Assembly: GCF_018967865.2 (NCBI RefSeq)
Contig: NZ_JAHLZY020000001.1
Coordinates: forward strand, 3,286,001-3,350,000
From: Hymenobacter siberiensis
Lineage (GTDB): Bacteria > Bacteroidota > Bacteroidia > Cytophagales > Hymenobacteraceae
DNA: 64,000 nt
Reading direction: 5' to 3'
Shown: positions 44,577-51,906 of the stretch, piece by piece
Position numbering within the stretch: the stretch's first letter is position 1
How the letters are laid out: each line of letters begins with the position of its first letter
The notes under the pieces: generated by a model
Databases searched by the model: none
What the model was told of the DNA's origin: nothing
What the model saw: the letters and a program-made list of their open reading frames with translations, nothing else
Translations under genes and position numbers: made by a program

Positions 44577-46814
44577 TTAGGCTTTGGCTTCGTCGTCTTT
44601 TTTGTCGGCAGCGTCGTCACCGGCAACCAGGCCTTTGGCCTTGTCCACCAGGTCACCGGCTACTTCCGAAGCCTTGTGGAAAGCTTCCGAGTGCGTCACA
44701 GCGTCTACAGCGTCGGCAGCGGCGTGCTTCACGGTGTCGAGGGCAGCAGCAGCAGCACCGGTGATACCGGCCAGCAGGCTACCTTCCTCAGCAGCTTCAG
44801 CGGCCGGAGCAGCTTCGGCGGCAGCAGGAGCAGTGCCTTCGATGGTGGCAGCAGCCTGAGCGGCAGCCTCGGGCGTGGCAGCATTCGTAGCGCCTTTGCC
44901 AGCGGCAGCACCATCCTCCAGCGCCTGGGCGTTGTCGGGGCCAGCGGCGGGAACGTCGGCAGGCTTGGTAGCAGCAGCAGCTTTCAGCTTCTGCTCACCA
45001 GCCTTTCGCTCGTTGCCCATCATCTGGTCGCGCAGGGCGCTCAGGGCGTCGAGGTCGCCGAGGGTCGACTTCTCTTCCGTCTTCTTCAAGTCGCTGATTT
45101 TGCCTTCACCCTGGGTTTCGCCCGCTTTGGTGTTGGTTTTCTTCTTGAACTTGGAGTTACGGCTATCGTCTTCAGCAGCGGCAGCCTTGTCAAACACAGC
45201 CGTGTGCGAAAGCACGATGCGGCGGTCATCCTTCGAGAACTCCGTTACGCGGAAGTCCAGCTGCTCGCCGTTCTCGGCGTTCGAGCCATCCTCTTTCACC
45301 AACGACTTGGGGTAAGCGAAGCCCTCGATGCCGTAAGGCAATTCGAGTACCGCGCCACGCTCCGACTTCTCGGTGATGGTAGCCTTGTGTACCGAGCCGG
45401 GGGTGAACACCGTCTGGAAAGTATCCCAGGGGTTTTCTTCCAGCTGCTTGTGGCCCAGGGCCAGGCGACGAGCGCCGAGGTCCAGCTCCAACACTACTAC
45501 GTCCAGCTTATCGCCCACCTTCACCATTTCCGATGGGTGCTTGATTTTCTTGGTCCACGACAGGTCGGAAACGTGCACGAGGCCGTCCACACCCTCTTCC
45601 AGCTCAACGAACAGGCCGAAGTTGGTCAGGTTGCGCACGAGGCCGCTGTGCTTGCTGCCCACGGCGTACTTGTCGGCGAAATCGCCACGGGTCCACGGGT
45701 CTTCGGTCAATTGCTTGATGCCGAGGCTCATCTTGCGGTCTTCGCGGTCGAGCGTCAGAATCTGCGCTTCTACCGTGTCGCCCTGCTTGATGAAGTCCTG
45801 CGGGTTGCGCAGGTGCTGGCTCCAGCTCATTTCCGAAACGTGGATGAGGCCTTCCACACCGGGTACCACTTCCATGAAAGCGCCATAGTCGGCCACGTTC
45901 ACGATGCGGCCCGATACTTTGGAGCCCGGCTGCAGGTCGGCCGGCAGCGAATCCCACGGGTGAGGAGTCAGCTGCTTCAGACCGAGGCTGATACGCTTCT
46001 TGGCTTCGTCGAAGTCCAATACTACGATGTTCAGTTTCTGGTCCAGGGTCAGCACTTCGCTCGGGTGAGCGATGCGGCCCCACGAAATGTCCGTGATGTG
46101 CAGCAGACCGTCGACACCGCCGAGGTCGATAAACACGCCGAAGTTGGTCATGTTCTTGATGTTGCCTTCCAAAATCTGGCCTTTCTCAAGGTTGTTCAGG
46201 ATAGCCTCACGCTGCTTCTCGAGGTCTTTCTCGATGAGTACTTTGTGCGAAACCACTACGTTGTCGAAAGCGGAGTTGATTTTCACCACTTTCACTTCCA
46301 TGCGACGACCAACATAAATGTCGAAGTCACGGATGGGCTTCACGTCGATTTGCGAGCCGGGCAGGAAGGCTTCTACGCCGTCGAGCTCCATGATGAGGCC
46401 GCCTTTGGTGCGACGCTTCACTACACCTTCGAGGATGGTATCCAGCTCGAGGGCATCGTAAATAGCCTTCCAGGCCTGCTTGATTTTAGCTTTCTTACGG
46501 CTCAGTATGAGCTGGCCGTTGATGTCTTCCTGGTCTTCGATGAATACCTCCACCGTGTCACCGATTTTCAAGTCGGGCAGGTCGCGGAATTCAGTAATCG
46601 ACACCAGACCATCGGATTTGAAGCCGATGTTCAGGATTACGTCGCGGTCGGTGATGCCAACCACGGTACCCGTCACTACTTCTTCTTCCTGGACAGTGGT
46701 CAGCGTGTCGCCGTACATCTGCTCCATCTCGGCGCGCTGGTCGGCCGAGTAGTTTCCACCAAAACCGGTGGCTCCGACATTATCCCAGTCGAAATCGTCA
46801 ATCAATTCTGCCAT
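44577..46814 (-). CDS. rpsA: 30S ribosomal protein S1 with long Ala-rich C-terminal extension
   Basis: A 745-residue protein with six S1 OB-fold repeats (about residues 40-540), which binds mRNA on the 30S subunit. Typical repeat text includes GVFIDLGGVDGLLHITDISW, GAFMEVVPGVEGLIHVSEMS and GLFVELEEGVDGLVHVSDLS. The usual Bacteroidota linker follows (KFKKKTNTKAGETQGEG, then LGDLDALSALRDQMM). After it comes a tail of about 140 residues that is mostly Ala with Glu, Asp, Lys and Thr, ending DLVDKAKGLVAGDDAADKK. E. coli S1 has 557 residues, so the extension is long. The start is ATG 46814 (MAELIDDFDWDN). A TACCTTTG element at 46929-46936 implies a leader of about 110 bases, possibly used for autoregulation. 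Confidence 0.95.
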   Translation of the reverse strand: MAELIDDFDWDNVGATGFGGNYSADQRAEMEQMYGDTLTTVQEEEVVTGTVVGITDRDVILNIGFKSDGLVSITEFRDLPDLKIGDTVEVFIEDQEDINGQLILSRKKAKIKQAWKAIYDALELDTILEGVVKRRTKGGLIMELDGVEAFLPGSQIDVKPIRDFDIYVGRRMEVKVVKINSAFDNVVVSHKVLIEKDLEKQREAILNNLEKGQILEGNIKNMTNFGVFIDLGGVDGLLHITDISWGRIAHPSEVLTLDQKLNIVVLDFDEAKKRISLGLKQLTPHPWDSLPADLQPGSKVSGRIVNVADYGAFMEVVPGVEGLIHVSEMSWSQHLRNPQDFIKQGDTVEAQILTLDREDRKMSLGIKQLTEDPWTRGDFADKYAVGSKHSGLVRNLTNFGLFVELEEGVDGLVHVSDLSWTKKIKHPSEMVKVGDKLDVVVLELDLGARRLALGHKQLEENPWDTFQTVFTPGSVHKATITEKSERGAVLELPYGIEGFAYPKSLVKEDGSNAENGEQLDFRVTEFSKDDRRIVLSHTAVFDKAAAAEDDSRNSKFKKKTNTKAGETQGEGKISDLKKTEEKSTLGDLDALSALRDQMMGNERKAGEQKLKAAAATKPADVPAAGPDNAQALEDGAAAGKGATNAATPEAAAQAAATIEGTAPAAAEAAPAAEAAEEGSLLAGITGAAAAALDTVKHAAADAVDAVTHSEAFHKASEVAGDLVDKAKGLVAGDDAADKKDDEAKA

Positions 46815-46928
46815 AATAGCTTTTGGGTACCGCTTAGATAAACGAGAAGGCCGGTACCCGGGCCAATTCGCGGTTCTTATTGAACACCTTGCCGTTGTGC
46901 AGCAAGGCCCGCCACCCTGGCGGGGGCG

Positions 46929-46936
46929 CAAAGGTA
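46929..46936 (-). promoter_or_regulatory. rpsA promoter -7 element TACCTTTG
   Basis: An exact TACCTTTG on the minus strand with a TTG about 24 bases upstream. The start codon is 115 bases away, giving a long leader. Confidence 0.6.
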
Positions 46937-47017
46937 CGGGTTTTCAGACGGTTTTGCTAACAACTTATTCGGCCAGCACCCTAGCTATTCCTACATTTAC
47001 GCACCCTTTCAGCCGCT

Positions 47018-47440
47018 ATGCGCTACTTCCATATCTTCTCATACTGCACTTGCTCTATTGCTGGGCTGACAGGTTGCAGTGCGTACAATAGTGCCGTTCG
47101 CAGTTTTTATAATCTTCACACTAATAGCTACCGACTTGCAGAGGCACGCATTATTCAATTATACCGGGAAGGCACATTTCGAACAAACGCTGACTCCCTG
47201 ACGAACCTAATCGGCCGTAGCATCCCCAATTTTCCCCTCGACAGCGCTACAAATGGGTGGTCGAGCGATGGGTACCGGAAGTATCCGCTCGGAACTGCTG
47301 TTCAGCAGGACTTTGTGGTGTTTTCGCCCATCAGTCAGACCTACTATTTCTATGAAATAACGAACTGCGGGGTGCTTTCGGATGTGATATACACCTGTCT
47401 TCTATCATGCAGCGAGACCCGGATACCGGACGAAGGATAA
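47018..47440 (+). CDS. Hypothetical lipoprotein, possibly the first part of a frameshifted gene
   Basis: A 140-residue ORF with a lipoprotein-like N terminus (MRYFHIFSYCTCSIAGLTGC, lipobox LTGC at Cys20). It continues LAEARIIQLYREGTFRTNAD and PISQTYYFYEITNCGVLSDV, which reads like real protein. The DNA is AT-richer than its neighbours. The end (CSETRIPDEG) looks unnatural, and a sensible continuation exists in the -1 frame from 47407. No family recognised. It may be expressed as read, or be a decayed gene. Confidence 0.5.
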   Translation: MRYFHIFSYCTCSIAGLTGCSAYNSAVRSFYNLHTNSYRLAEARIIQLYREGTFRTNADSLTNLIGRSIPNFPLDSATNGWSSDGYRKYPLGTAVQQDFVVFSPISQTYYFYEITNCGVLSDVIYTCLLSCSETRIPDEG

Positions 47441-47592
47441 GTGTTCAGTGGCAGGATGCGGGCCCAAGCCTGCAGGAATTTGAAAACAAGTTGTTGCTAA
47501 TCATCCTTCAAAAATTTGAGCAGCGCAAACAAAGGAGCTACAGCTTATTATTGTCGGAAGCCACAATCTTACTCTTGTACCACGCAACCTAG
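47407..47592 (+). pseudogene. Possible C-terminal fragment of the preceding lipoprotein gene
   Basis: In the -1 frame relative to the lipoprotein ORF this stretch encodes DTGRRISVQWQDAGPSLQEF and ENKLLLIILQKFEQRKQRS, then weaker sequence. The amphipathic text and the 34-base overlap suggest it is the displaced C terminus. It has no obvious start of its own beyond an ATG at 47407. Confidence 0.35.
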
Positions 47593-47643
47593 CTCGATAC
47601 CATAGAGTAGAGGAAGAAGTCAATTCACAAAAAACTTCTTCTA

Positions 47644-48477
47644 ATGGCTTACATCAAAGCAGGCAACGACGCAGCTGGGCATCCGATCCAGATTTTTTAC
47701 GAAGATTGGGGCCAAGGTGCACCGGTAGTGCTCATTCACGGCTGGCCGCTCGACCATACCATGTGGGAGCATCAGGCGGTGGCGCTGGCGAAGGCCGGCA
47801 AGCGCGTGATTGCCTACGACCGGCGCGGTTTCGGCCGTTCGTCGCGTCCGTGGGGCGGCTACGACTACGACACGCTGGCTTCGGACCTGAACGCGCTGCT
47901 GACCGAACTCGACCTAACCAGCGTGACGCTGGTGGGCTTCTCGATGGGCGGCGGCGAAATTGCCCGCTACATCGGCAACTACGGGCAGGAGCGGCTGGCC
48001 CGCGTGGCCTTCGTGAGCGCCGTGACGCCTTTCATGCTGCAAACCGGCGACAACCCCGACGGCGTGCCGCAGAAAGTATTCGACGGCATGCACGAGGGCA
48101 TTCTCAAGGACCGGTTTGCTTTCCTGGAGAGCTTCGCCAAGGATTTTTACGGCCAGAGCATGATTAGCCACCCCGTGAGCCAGGCGGTACTGAACTGGAA
48201 CCAGACGGTGACCACGCTGGCCGCGCCCAATGCAACGGACGACTGCGTAACCTCATTCTCGGGTACGGACTTCCGCGACGATTTGAAGAAAGTGACCGTG
48301 CCTACGCTCGTGATTCACGGCGACAAGGACCAGACGGTGCCCTTCGCGGTAAGCGGCGAGCGCACGGCCAAAATGGTGGCTGGCGCGGAGCTGAAGGTGT
48401 ATGAAGGTGCACCTCACGGCCTGTTCTTCACCGAGAAGGACAAGCTGACGGCTGACCTGCTGGCCTTTATTGGTTAG
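47644..48477 (+). CDS. Alpha/beta hydrolase (non-haem chloroperoxidase-like)
   Basis: A 277-residue cytosolic alpha/beta-fold hydrolase. The oxyanion-hole HGWPLDHTMWE, the AYDRRGFGRSSRPW segment and the nucleophile elbow VGFSMGGGEIARY are those of the cofactor-free haloperoxidase/esterase group. The acid Asp is in VIHGDKDQTVPF and the His in EGAPHGLFFT. Its natural substrate is unknown; peroxidase activity in this group is usually a side reaction. The GC content returns to the genome level here. A perfect palindromic terminator follows. Confidence 0.92.
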   Translation: MAYIKAGNDAAGHPIQIFYEDWGQGAPVVLIHGWPLDHTMWEHQAVALAKAGKRVIAYDRRGFGRSSRPWGGYDYDTLASDLNALLTELDLTSVTLVGFSMGGGEIARYIGNYGQERLARVAFVSAVTPFMLQTGDNPDGVPQKVFDGMHEGILKDRFAFLESFAKDFYGQSMISHPVSQAVLNWNQTVTTLAAPNATDDCVTSFSGTDFRDDLKKVTVPTLVIHGDKDQTVPFAVSGERTAKMVAGAELKVYEGAPHGLFFTEKDKLTADLLAFIG

Positions 48478-48501
48478 CAAAAGCTGTTTCGCAACAATGC
48501 A

Positions 48502-48535
48502 AAAGGCCCCGACGCAATTGCGTCGGGGCCTTTTC
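48502..48535. terminator. 34-bp perfect palindromic terminator
   Basis: AAAAGGCCCCGACGCAA and TTGCGTCGGGGCCTTTT are exact inverted repeats with A4/T4 ends, between convergent hydrolase and desaturase genes. Confidence 0.88.
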
Positions 48536-48554
48536 TGTTCTTCTGTTATCGTTC

Positions 48555-48582
48555 AACGACGAGACGCAAATATGCGTCTCTA
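48555..48582. repeat. AACGACGAGACGC...GCGTCTCTA hairpin, first copy
   Basis: GAGACGC (48561-48567) and GCGTCTC (48574-48580) pair around AAATAT. The element extends AACGACGAGACGC to GCGTCTCTAC and recurs near 61011. Its right end supplies the stop codon of the desaturase gene (48580-48582). Confidence 0.7.
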
Positions 48583-49647
48583 CGCGGCGCGGCCCATCTG
48601 GCGCAGGAACATGACGTGCGACACGACGGCCGAGCGGGTACGGGCGTAGTTATTGTATTTCACATCGAACTCATCGCACACCTGCTTCACAATCTTGCTG
48701 ATGGCGGGGTAGTGCACGTGCGAAATCTTGGGGAACAGGTGGTGCTCAATCTGGAAATTGAGGCCGCCTACCAGCCAGCTAACCACTTTGTTATCGGTAG
48801 CAAAGTTGGCCGTGGTGCGTACTTGATGGATGGCCCACTCGTCTTCGAGCTTGCCGGTGGTGGCGTGGGGCATGGGGAAAGCGGCATCTTCCACAGTGTG
48901 GGCCAGCTGGAATACCATACTCAGGACCAGGCCAGCAACGGCAGTGCTCAGCATGAAGCCGGCAAACCAGGGCAGGAAGCCAACCATGTAGATGGGCAGA
49001 GCCACATAGAGCAGGAGGTTCAGGACTTTAAAGCCCCAGAAGCTGACGTGCTCGCCGGTATTCATTGGTTTGAGGCCGATGGCGCCGATTTGACGGGTGA
49101 AGTATTTCTGGTAGTCCATGGCGAAAATCCAGGACGTGTAGAGCATGCAGTAAAGGGCCCAGAAGTAGAGGTGCTGGTAGCGGTGCAACGGGTGCTTGGG
49201 CTGGTCGGGGGTCATCCGCATCCAGGGCTGGATGTTGATGTCGTCGTCGTGGCCCTCAATGTTAGTGTAGGTGTGGTGGATGAGGTTGTGCTTGGAGTTC
49301 CACATGTAGGGGCTGCCGCCGAGCACGCCGAGCGTGTAAGCCGCGATGCGGTTCATCCAGGGGTAGCGCGAGAAGCTACCGTGGGCCCCGTCGTGCATCA
49401 CGTTGAAGCCGATAGCCGCGATAACGCAGCCCAGCAAAGCGCATTCGAGCAAGGCCCAGCCGGTAGCAGGCGTGAAGAATACGAGATGCACGTAGAGCGC
49501 CACCATGATGCCGACCAGCAATATCGCCTTGAACAAGAGGCTGGCATTACCCGTCATTGGCCGGCCGGATTCTTCAAAGTATTGATTTATCCGGGTTTTC
49601 AGCTCGGTGTGAAACGAGCGGGTGGCAGCGAATTTGGGTAAGGCCAT
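48580..49647 (-). CDS. Membrane fatty acid desaturase (acyl-CoA/linoleoyl desaturase-like)
   Basis: A 355-residue di-iron desaturase. The three histidine boxes are visible: HDGAH, HNLIHHTY and QIEHHLFP. The QxxHH third box places it with front-end or delta-6-like desaturases, but no cytochrome b5 domain is fused. Four membrane segments are expected (for example LLFKAILLVGIMVALYVHLV and FKVLNLLLYVALPIYMVGF). It would introduce a double bond in membrane lipid acyl chains. ATG 49647 (MALPKFAATRSFH) was chosen over an upstream in-frame start. A TACATTTG element is 27 bases upstream. Confidence 0.92.
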   Translation of the reverse strand: MALPKFAATRSFHTELKTRINQYFEESGRPMTGNASLLFKAILLVGIMVALYVHLVFFTPATGWALLECALLGCVIAAIGFNVMHDGAHGSFSRYPWMNRIAAYTLGVLGGSPYMWNSKHNLIHHTYTNIEGHDDDINIQPWMRMTPDQPKHPLHRYQHLYFWALYCMLYTSWIFAMDYQKYFTRQIGAIGLKPMNTGEHVSFWGFKVLNLLLYVALPIYMVGFLPWFAGFMLSTAVAGLVLSMVFQLAHTVEDAAFPMPHATTGKLEDEWAIHQVRTTANFATDNKVVSWLVGGLNFQIEHHLFPKISHVHYPAISKIVKQVCDEFDVKYNNYARTRSAVVSHVMFLRQMGRAA

Positions 49648-49674
49648 GGACAGGAATTGGGGGATGATGAAGGA

Positions 49675-49682
49675 CAAATGTA
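49675..49682 (-). promoter_or_regulatory. -7 element TACATTTG (desaturase)
   Basis: The minus strand reads TACATTTG, matching TAnnTTTG, 27 bases before the start codon at 49647. Confidence 0.55.
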
Positions 49683-49709
49683 CTTCGCCTCAACCCTGCC
49701 CGACCAAAC

Positions 49710-50201
49710 TTAGTTTAGATAGGCGTGCCAGTTCTGGTCGATAGTGCCGGCCGAGAGGCGGAGGAAGCCCGCCAAGGTCGGCTTTTTGGGCTGCTGCCGG
49801 ATGGTCAAACCCGCTTCATTAGGCGTTTGGTGGCCTTTGGCGTGGTTGCAGCGGGCGCAGGCCGTGAGCAGGTTGGTCCACGAAGATTCTCCACCGCGCG
49901 AGCGGGGCACGACGTGGTCGAGCGTGAGATTCTTGGGCGAGCCGCAGTACTGGCACTCGAAATGGTCGCGCTTGAAGATGTTGTGGCGGCTCAGAGCAAT
50001 GCCCTTGTAGGGCACGCGCACGTAGCGCTGCAAGCGGATGATGCTTGGCTTGGGGTAAGCCTGCGAAATCGTTCGGAGCGTGCCGTCGGACTTGGCTACC
50101 ATTTCCGCTTTGTCGAGAAACAGGAGCACAAACGCCTTTTGCACGCTGCACAGGGTGATGGCGGTATAGTCGCCATTCAGCACTAACACTTTTTGGTCCA
50201 T
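49710..50201 (-). CDS. HNH endonuclease
   Basis: A 163-residue protein with a conserved N-terminal half (KVLVLNGDYTAITLCSVQKA and RYVRVPYKGIALSRHNIFKRD) and a C-terminal HNH module. The module has zinc Cys pairs CQYC and CARC, and the core LDHVVPRSRGGESSWTNLLT and NHAKGHQTP. This kind of stand-alone HNH protein is widespread, and from memory common in Bacteroidota, without a clear biological role. It is not next to a methylase, intron or terminase, so I would not call it a restriction enzyme. Divergence from its neighbours suggests its own promoter. Confidence 0.9.
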   Translation of the reverse strand: MDQKVLVLNGDYTAITLCSVQKAFVLLFLDKAEMVAKSDGTLRTISQAYPKPSIIRLQRYVRVPYKGIALSRHNIFKRDHFECQYCGSPKNLTLDHVVPRSRGGESSWTNLLTACARCNHAKGHQTPNEAGLTIRQQPKKPTLAGFLRLSAGTIDQNWHAYLN

Positions 50202-50305
50202 ACACGCGTTGGGTTTCGGATAACCCGCCGAAAGCTAGCGGTTTCCGAGCAGATAAACAAGCGTGTGGGGGTTAAGTTCAGCTGGGCAATCAGGGACGAA
50301 GCAAG

Positions 50306-50408
50306 ACCGTCATGCAGAGCGCAGCGAAGCATCTTGCTCGCAGCAGTAATCCAATCGAATGAATTAGTGGTGGCAGGCAAGATGCTTCGCTGCGCTCTGC
50401 ATGACGGC
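50306..50408. repeat. Long ACGTCATGC-family palindromic element
   Basis: Arms ACCGTCATGCAGAGCGCAGC then GAAGCATCTTGC (50306-50337) are exactly matched by GCAAGATGCTTC then GCTGCGCTCTGCATGACGGC (50377-50408, one end mismatch). The centre has GCAGTAATCCAATCGAATG and GAATTAGTGGTGGCAG, shared with the other long copies. Confidence 0.88.
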
Positions 50409-50428
50409 CTTTTTACTCTTGCTCCCCC

Positions 50429-51220
50429 CTACTCCGGCAACAGGCGCTTTATCAGCCGCAGCTTGTGCGAATACTTTTGCCGGTCGCGGTTGTAGATGCC
50501 GTTGTGGTCGAGCGGGTCGAGGCGGACTTCGCCGTGGGCGTGTAGAATCTGGCCCTCGTCCATCACCATGCCGACGTGCACGATGCGGCCTTCGGCGTTA
50601 TCAAAGAAGGCGAGGTCGCCGAATTTGGCCTGGGGCACGAAATGCACGGGGCGGCCGTGGTCGATTTGCTGGCGGGCATCGCGCGGGAGCTGGATGCCGA
50701 GCAGGCCATAAAGCTGCTGGCAGAGGCCGGAGCAGTCGAGGCCGAAGACACTCTTGCCGCCCCACACGTAAGGTGCCTTCAGGTACATGACGGCGATTTT
50801 GCGCAGCAGAGCCGCCTGGCGGGCGGTATCAGGCGCGGCGGCGGGGTTGGTGGCAGTGCCGTTGTAGAAGTAGTTGCGCTCGCCGATACGCACATTCATG
50901 CCATCGAAAAACGGCAGGCGGCAGCCCAGGGTGAGCGGGATTTTGGTGGTAGCGTCGCTCACGGCCTGCACTACGTCGAGGGCGCGGGGGTGGTCCTGGG
51001 CGCGCCAGGCGGCGTAGTACTCGGGCGAAACGGGCGTGTGCTGCTTGGCATCAATCCAACCTATGTAGTCGTCGGCGGCGAGCTGGACCTGCAGCCAGCT
51101 TTCCTGCTTCACCAAAATGTGGTAGCACTCGCCAAAAAGCAGTTGGGTAACGAGCTCGGCCCGGTCGTTGGGCTCGGCGCGGACGGGGACGGCGCTGAGC
51201 GCGCAGATGCCGGGATTCAA
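50429..51220 (-). CDS. C40 family peptidase (SH3 - NlpC/P60)
   Basis: A 263-residue cell-wall hydrolase. Residues 1-60 are an SH3-like targeting domain (RAEPNDRAELVTQLLFGECY and WLQVQLAADDYIGWID). The NlpC/P60 domain occupies the C-terminal ~130 residues: catalytic Cys in FGLDCSGLCQQLYG, His in RIVHVGMVMD, and a third polar residue His in ILHAHGEVR. It should cut peptide stems of peptidoglycan, like gamma-D-Glu-diamino acid endopeptidases. No signal peptide is evident. The first codon is probably TTG at 51220, since ATG is absent near the conserved N terminus. The palindrome of GAATGTG words lies right in front. Confidence 0.88.
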   Translation of the reverse strand: MNPGICALSAVPVRAEPNDRAELVTQLLFGECYHILVKQESWLQVQLAADDYIGWIDAKQHTPVSPEYYAAWRAQDHPRALDVVQAVSDATTKIPLTLGCRLPFFDGMNVRIGERNYFYNGTATNPAAAPDTARQAALLRKIAVMYLKAPYVWGGKSVFGLDCSGLCQQLYGLLGIQLPRDARQQIDHGRPVHFVPQAKFGDLAFFDNAEGRIVHVGMVMDEGQILHAHGEVRLDPLDHNGIYNRDRQKYSHKLRLIKRLLPE

Positions 51221-51223
51221 AAT

Positions 51224-51360
51224 AATGTGAGAATGTGGGTGATGTGGAAATGTGAAAATTAATTTCTGTTCACGCTTTCACAGACTGCAAAGATGCTACT
51301 ATCGCCTCAAACAGAGTCATTCAATTATCACATTTCCACATCACCCACATTCATCACATT
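51224..51360. repeat. Palindrome of AATGTG words
   Basis: AATGTGAGAATGTGGGTGAT then GTGGAAATGTGA (51224-51254) is mirrored by TCACATTTCCAC then ATCACCCACATT (51328-51352), with extra TCATCACATT. The arms repeat a seven-base word and the loop is about 70 bases. The right arm overlaps the smpB stop codon. Confidence 0.8.
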
Positions 51361-51812
51361 CTTTCCATGTCGCGCTTCTGGGCTTTTTCCTTGAGGTCGT
51401 TGCGCTTGTCGTAGAGCTTTTTGCCCTGGGCGAGGGCGATTTCGATTTTAGCAAAGCCGCGGTCTGTCACGAACAGGCGCAGGGGGATGATGGTGAGGCC
51501 CTGGTCTACAGCTTTGCCAGCCAGCTGCTTGAGCTCGCGCTTGTTGAGCAGGAGCTTGCGGGTGCGCATGGCGTCGTGGTTGTTGTAAGTACCTAAGGAA
51601 TAGGGCGCGATGCGGATGCTGTGAATCCAGAGGTCGCCGCGCTGGTCGAAGGTGCAGTAGCCATCGGTGAGGTTCACGTTGCCTTCGCGGATGCTTTTTA
51701 TTTCGGTGCCTTGCAACATCACGCCCGCGTCGTACTTGGCCAGGAAGGTATATTCGTGGCCGGCGCGGCGGTTTTTGATGTTGATGATAACAGGTTTATC
51801 GTCTTTGGCCAT
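51354..51812 (-). CDS. smpB: SsrA-binding protein SmpB
   Basis: A 152-residue OB-fold protein that binds tmRNA and rescues stalled ribosomes. Typical text: VIINIKNRRAGHEYTFLAKYDAG (start), LQGTEIKSIREGNVNLTDGY, YSLGTYNNHDAMRTRKLLLN, LTIIPLRLFVTDRGFAKIEI and the C-terminal KRNDLKEKAQKRDMERM tail that enters the ribosome. Length is normal. The tmRNA gene itself is not in the window. It may share a transcript with the peptidase gene downstream despite the palindrome between them. Confidence 0.97.
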   Translation of the reverse strand: MAKDDKPVIINIKNRRAGHEYTFLAKYDAGVMLQGTEIKSIREGNVNLTDGYCTFDQRGDLWIHSIRIAPYSLGTYNNHDAMRTRKLLLNKRELKQLAGKAVDQGLTIIPLRLFVTDRGFAKIEIALAQGKKLYDKRNDLKEKAQKRDMERM

Positions 51813-51832
51813 GATGGGAATTCGGTAGTCAG

Positions 51833-51903
51833 TGTGGCATAAGCTTCAGCTTGTGCGTTTTATCGTTGAACGTTCGTCCGCACAAGCTGAAGCTTATGCC
51901 ACA
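51833..51903. repeat. Palindrome with perfect 25-bp arms (GCATAAGCTTCAGC)
   Basis: TGTGGCATAAGCTTCAGCTT then GTGCG (51833-51857) is exactly matched by CGCAC then AAGCTGAAGCTTATGCCACA (51879-51903). The loop is 21 bases. It lies between tsaD (upstream on the minus strand) and smpB, three bases from the tsaD stop. Confidence 0.88.
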
Positions 51904-51906
51904 AAC

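Noticed and set aside
44676..46841. 721-codon open frame opposite rpsA
   Set aside because: It is the antisense shadow of a highly conserved GC-rich gene; the S1 repeats on the minus strand are unmistakable and the plus-strand protein has no recognisable domains.
49710..50201. HNH endonuclease as part of a restriction or anti-phage system
   Set aside because: It stands alone between a desaturase and an NlpC/P60 gene with no methylase or helicase partner, and belongs to a type that recurs as a solitary gene.
50193..50495. 100-codon ORF across 50193-50495
   Set aside because: It reads through a palindromic repeat and has no coding character; both repeat arms contribute the mirrored residues.
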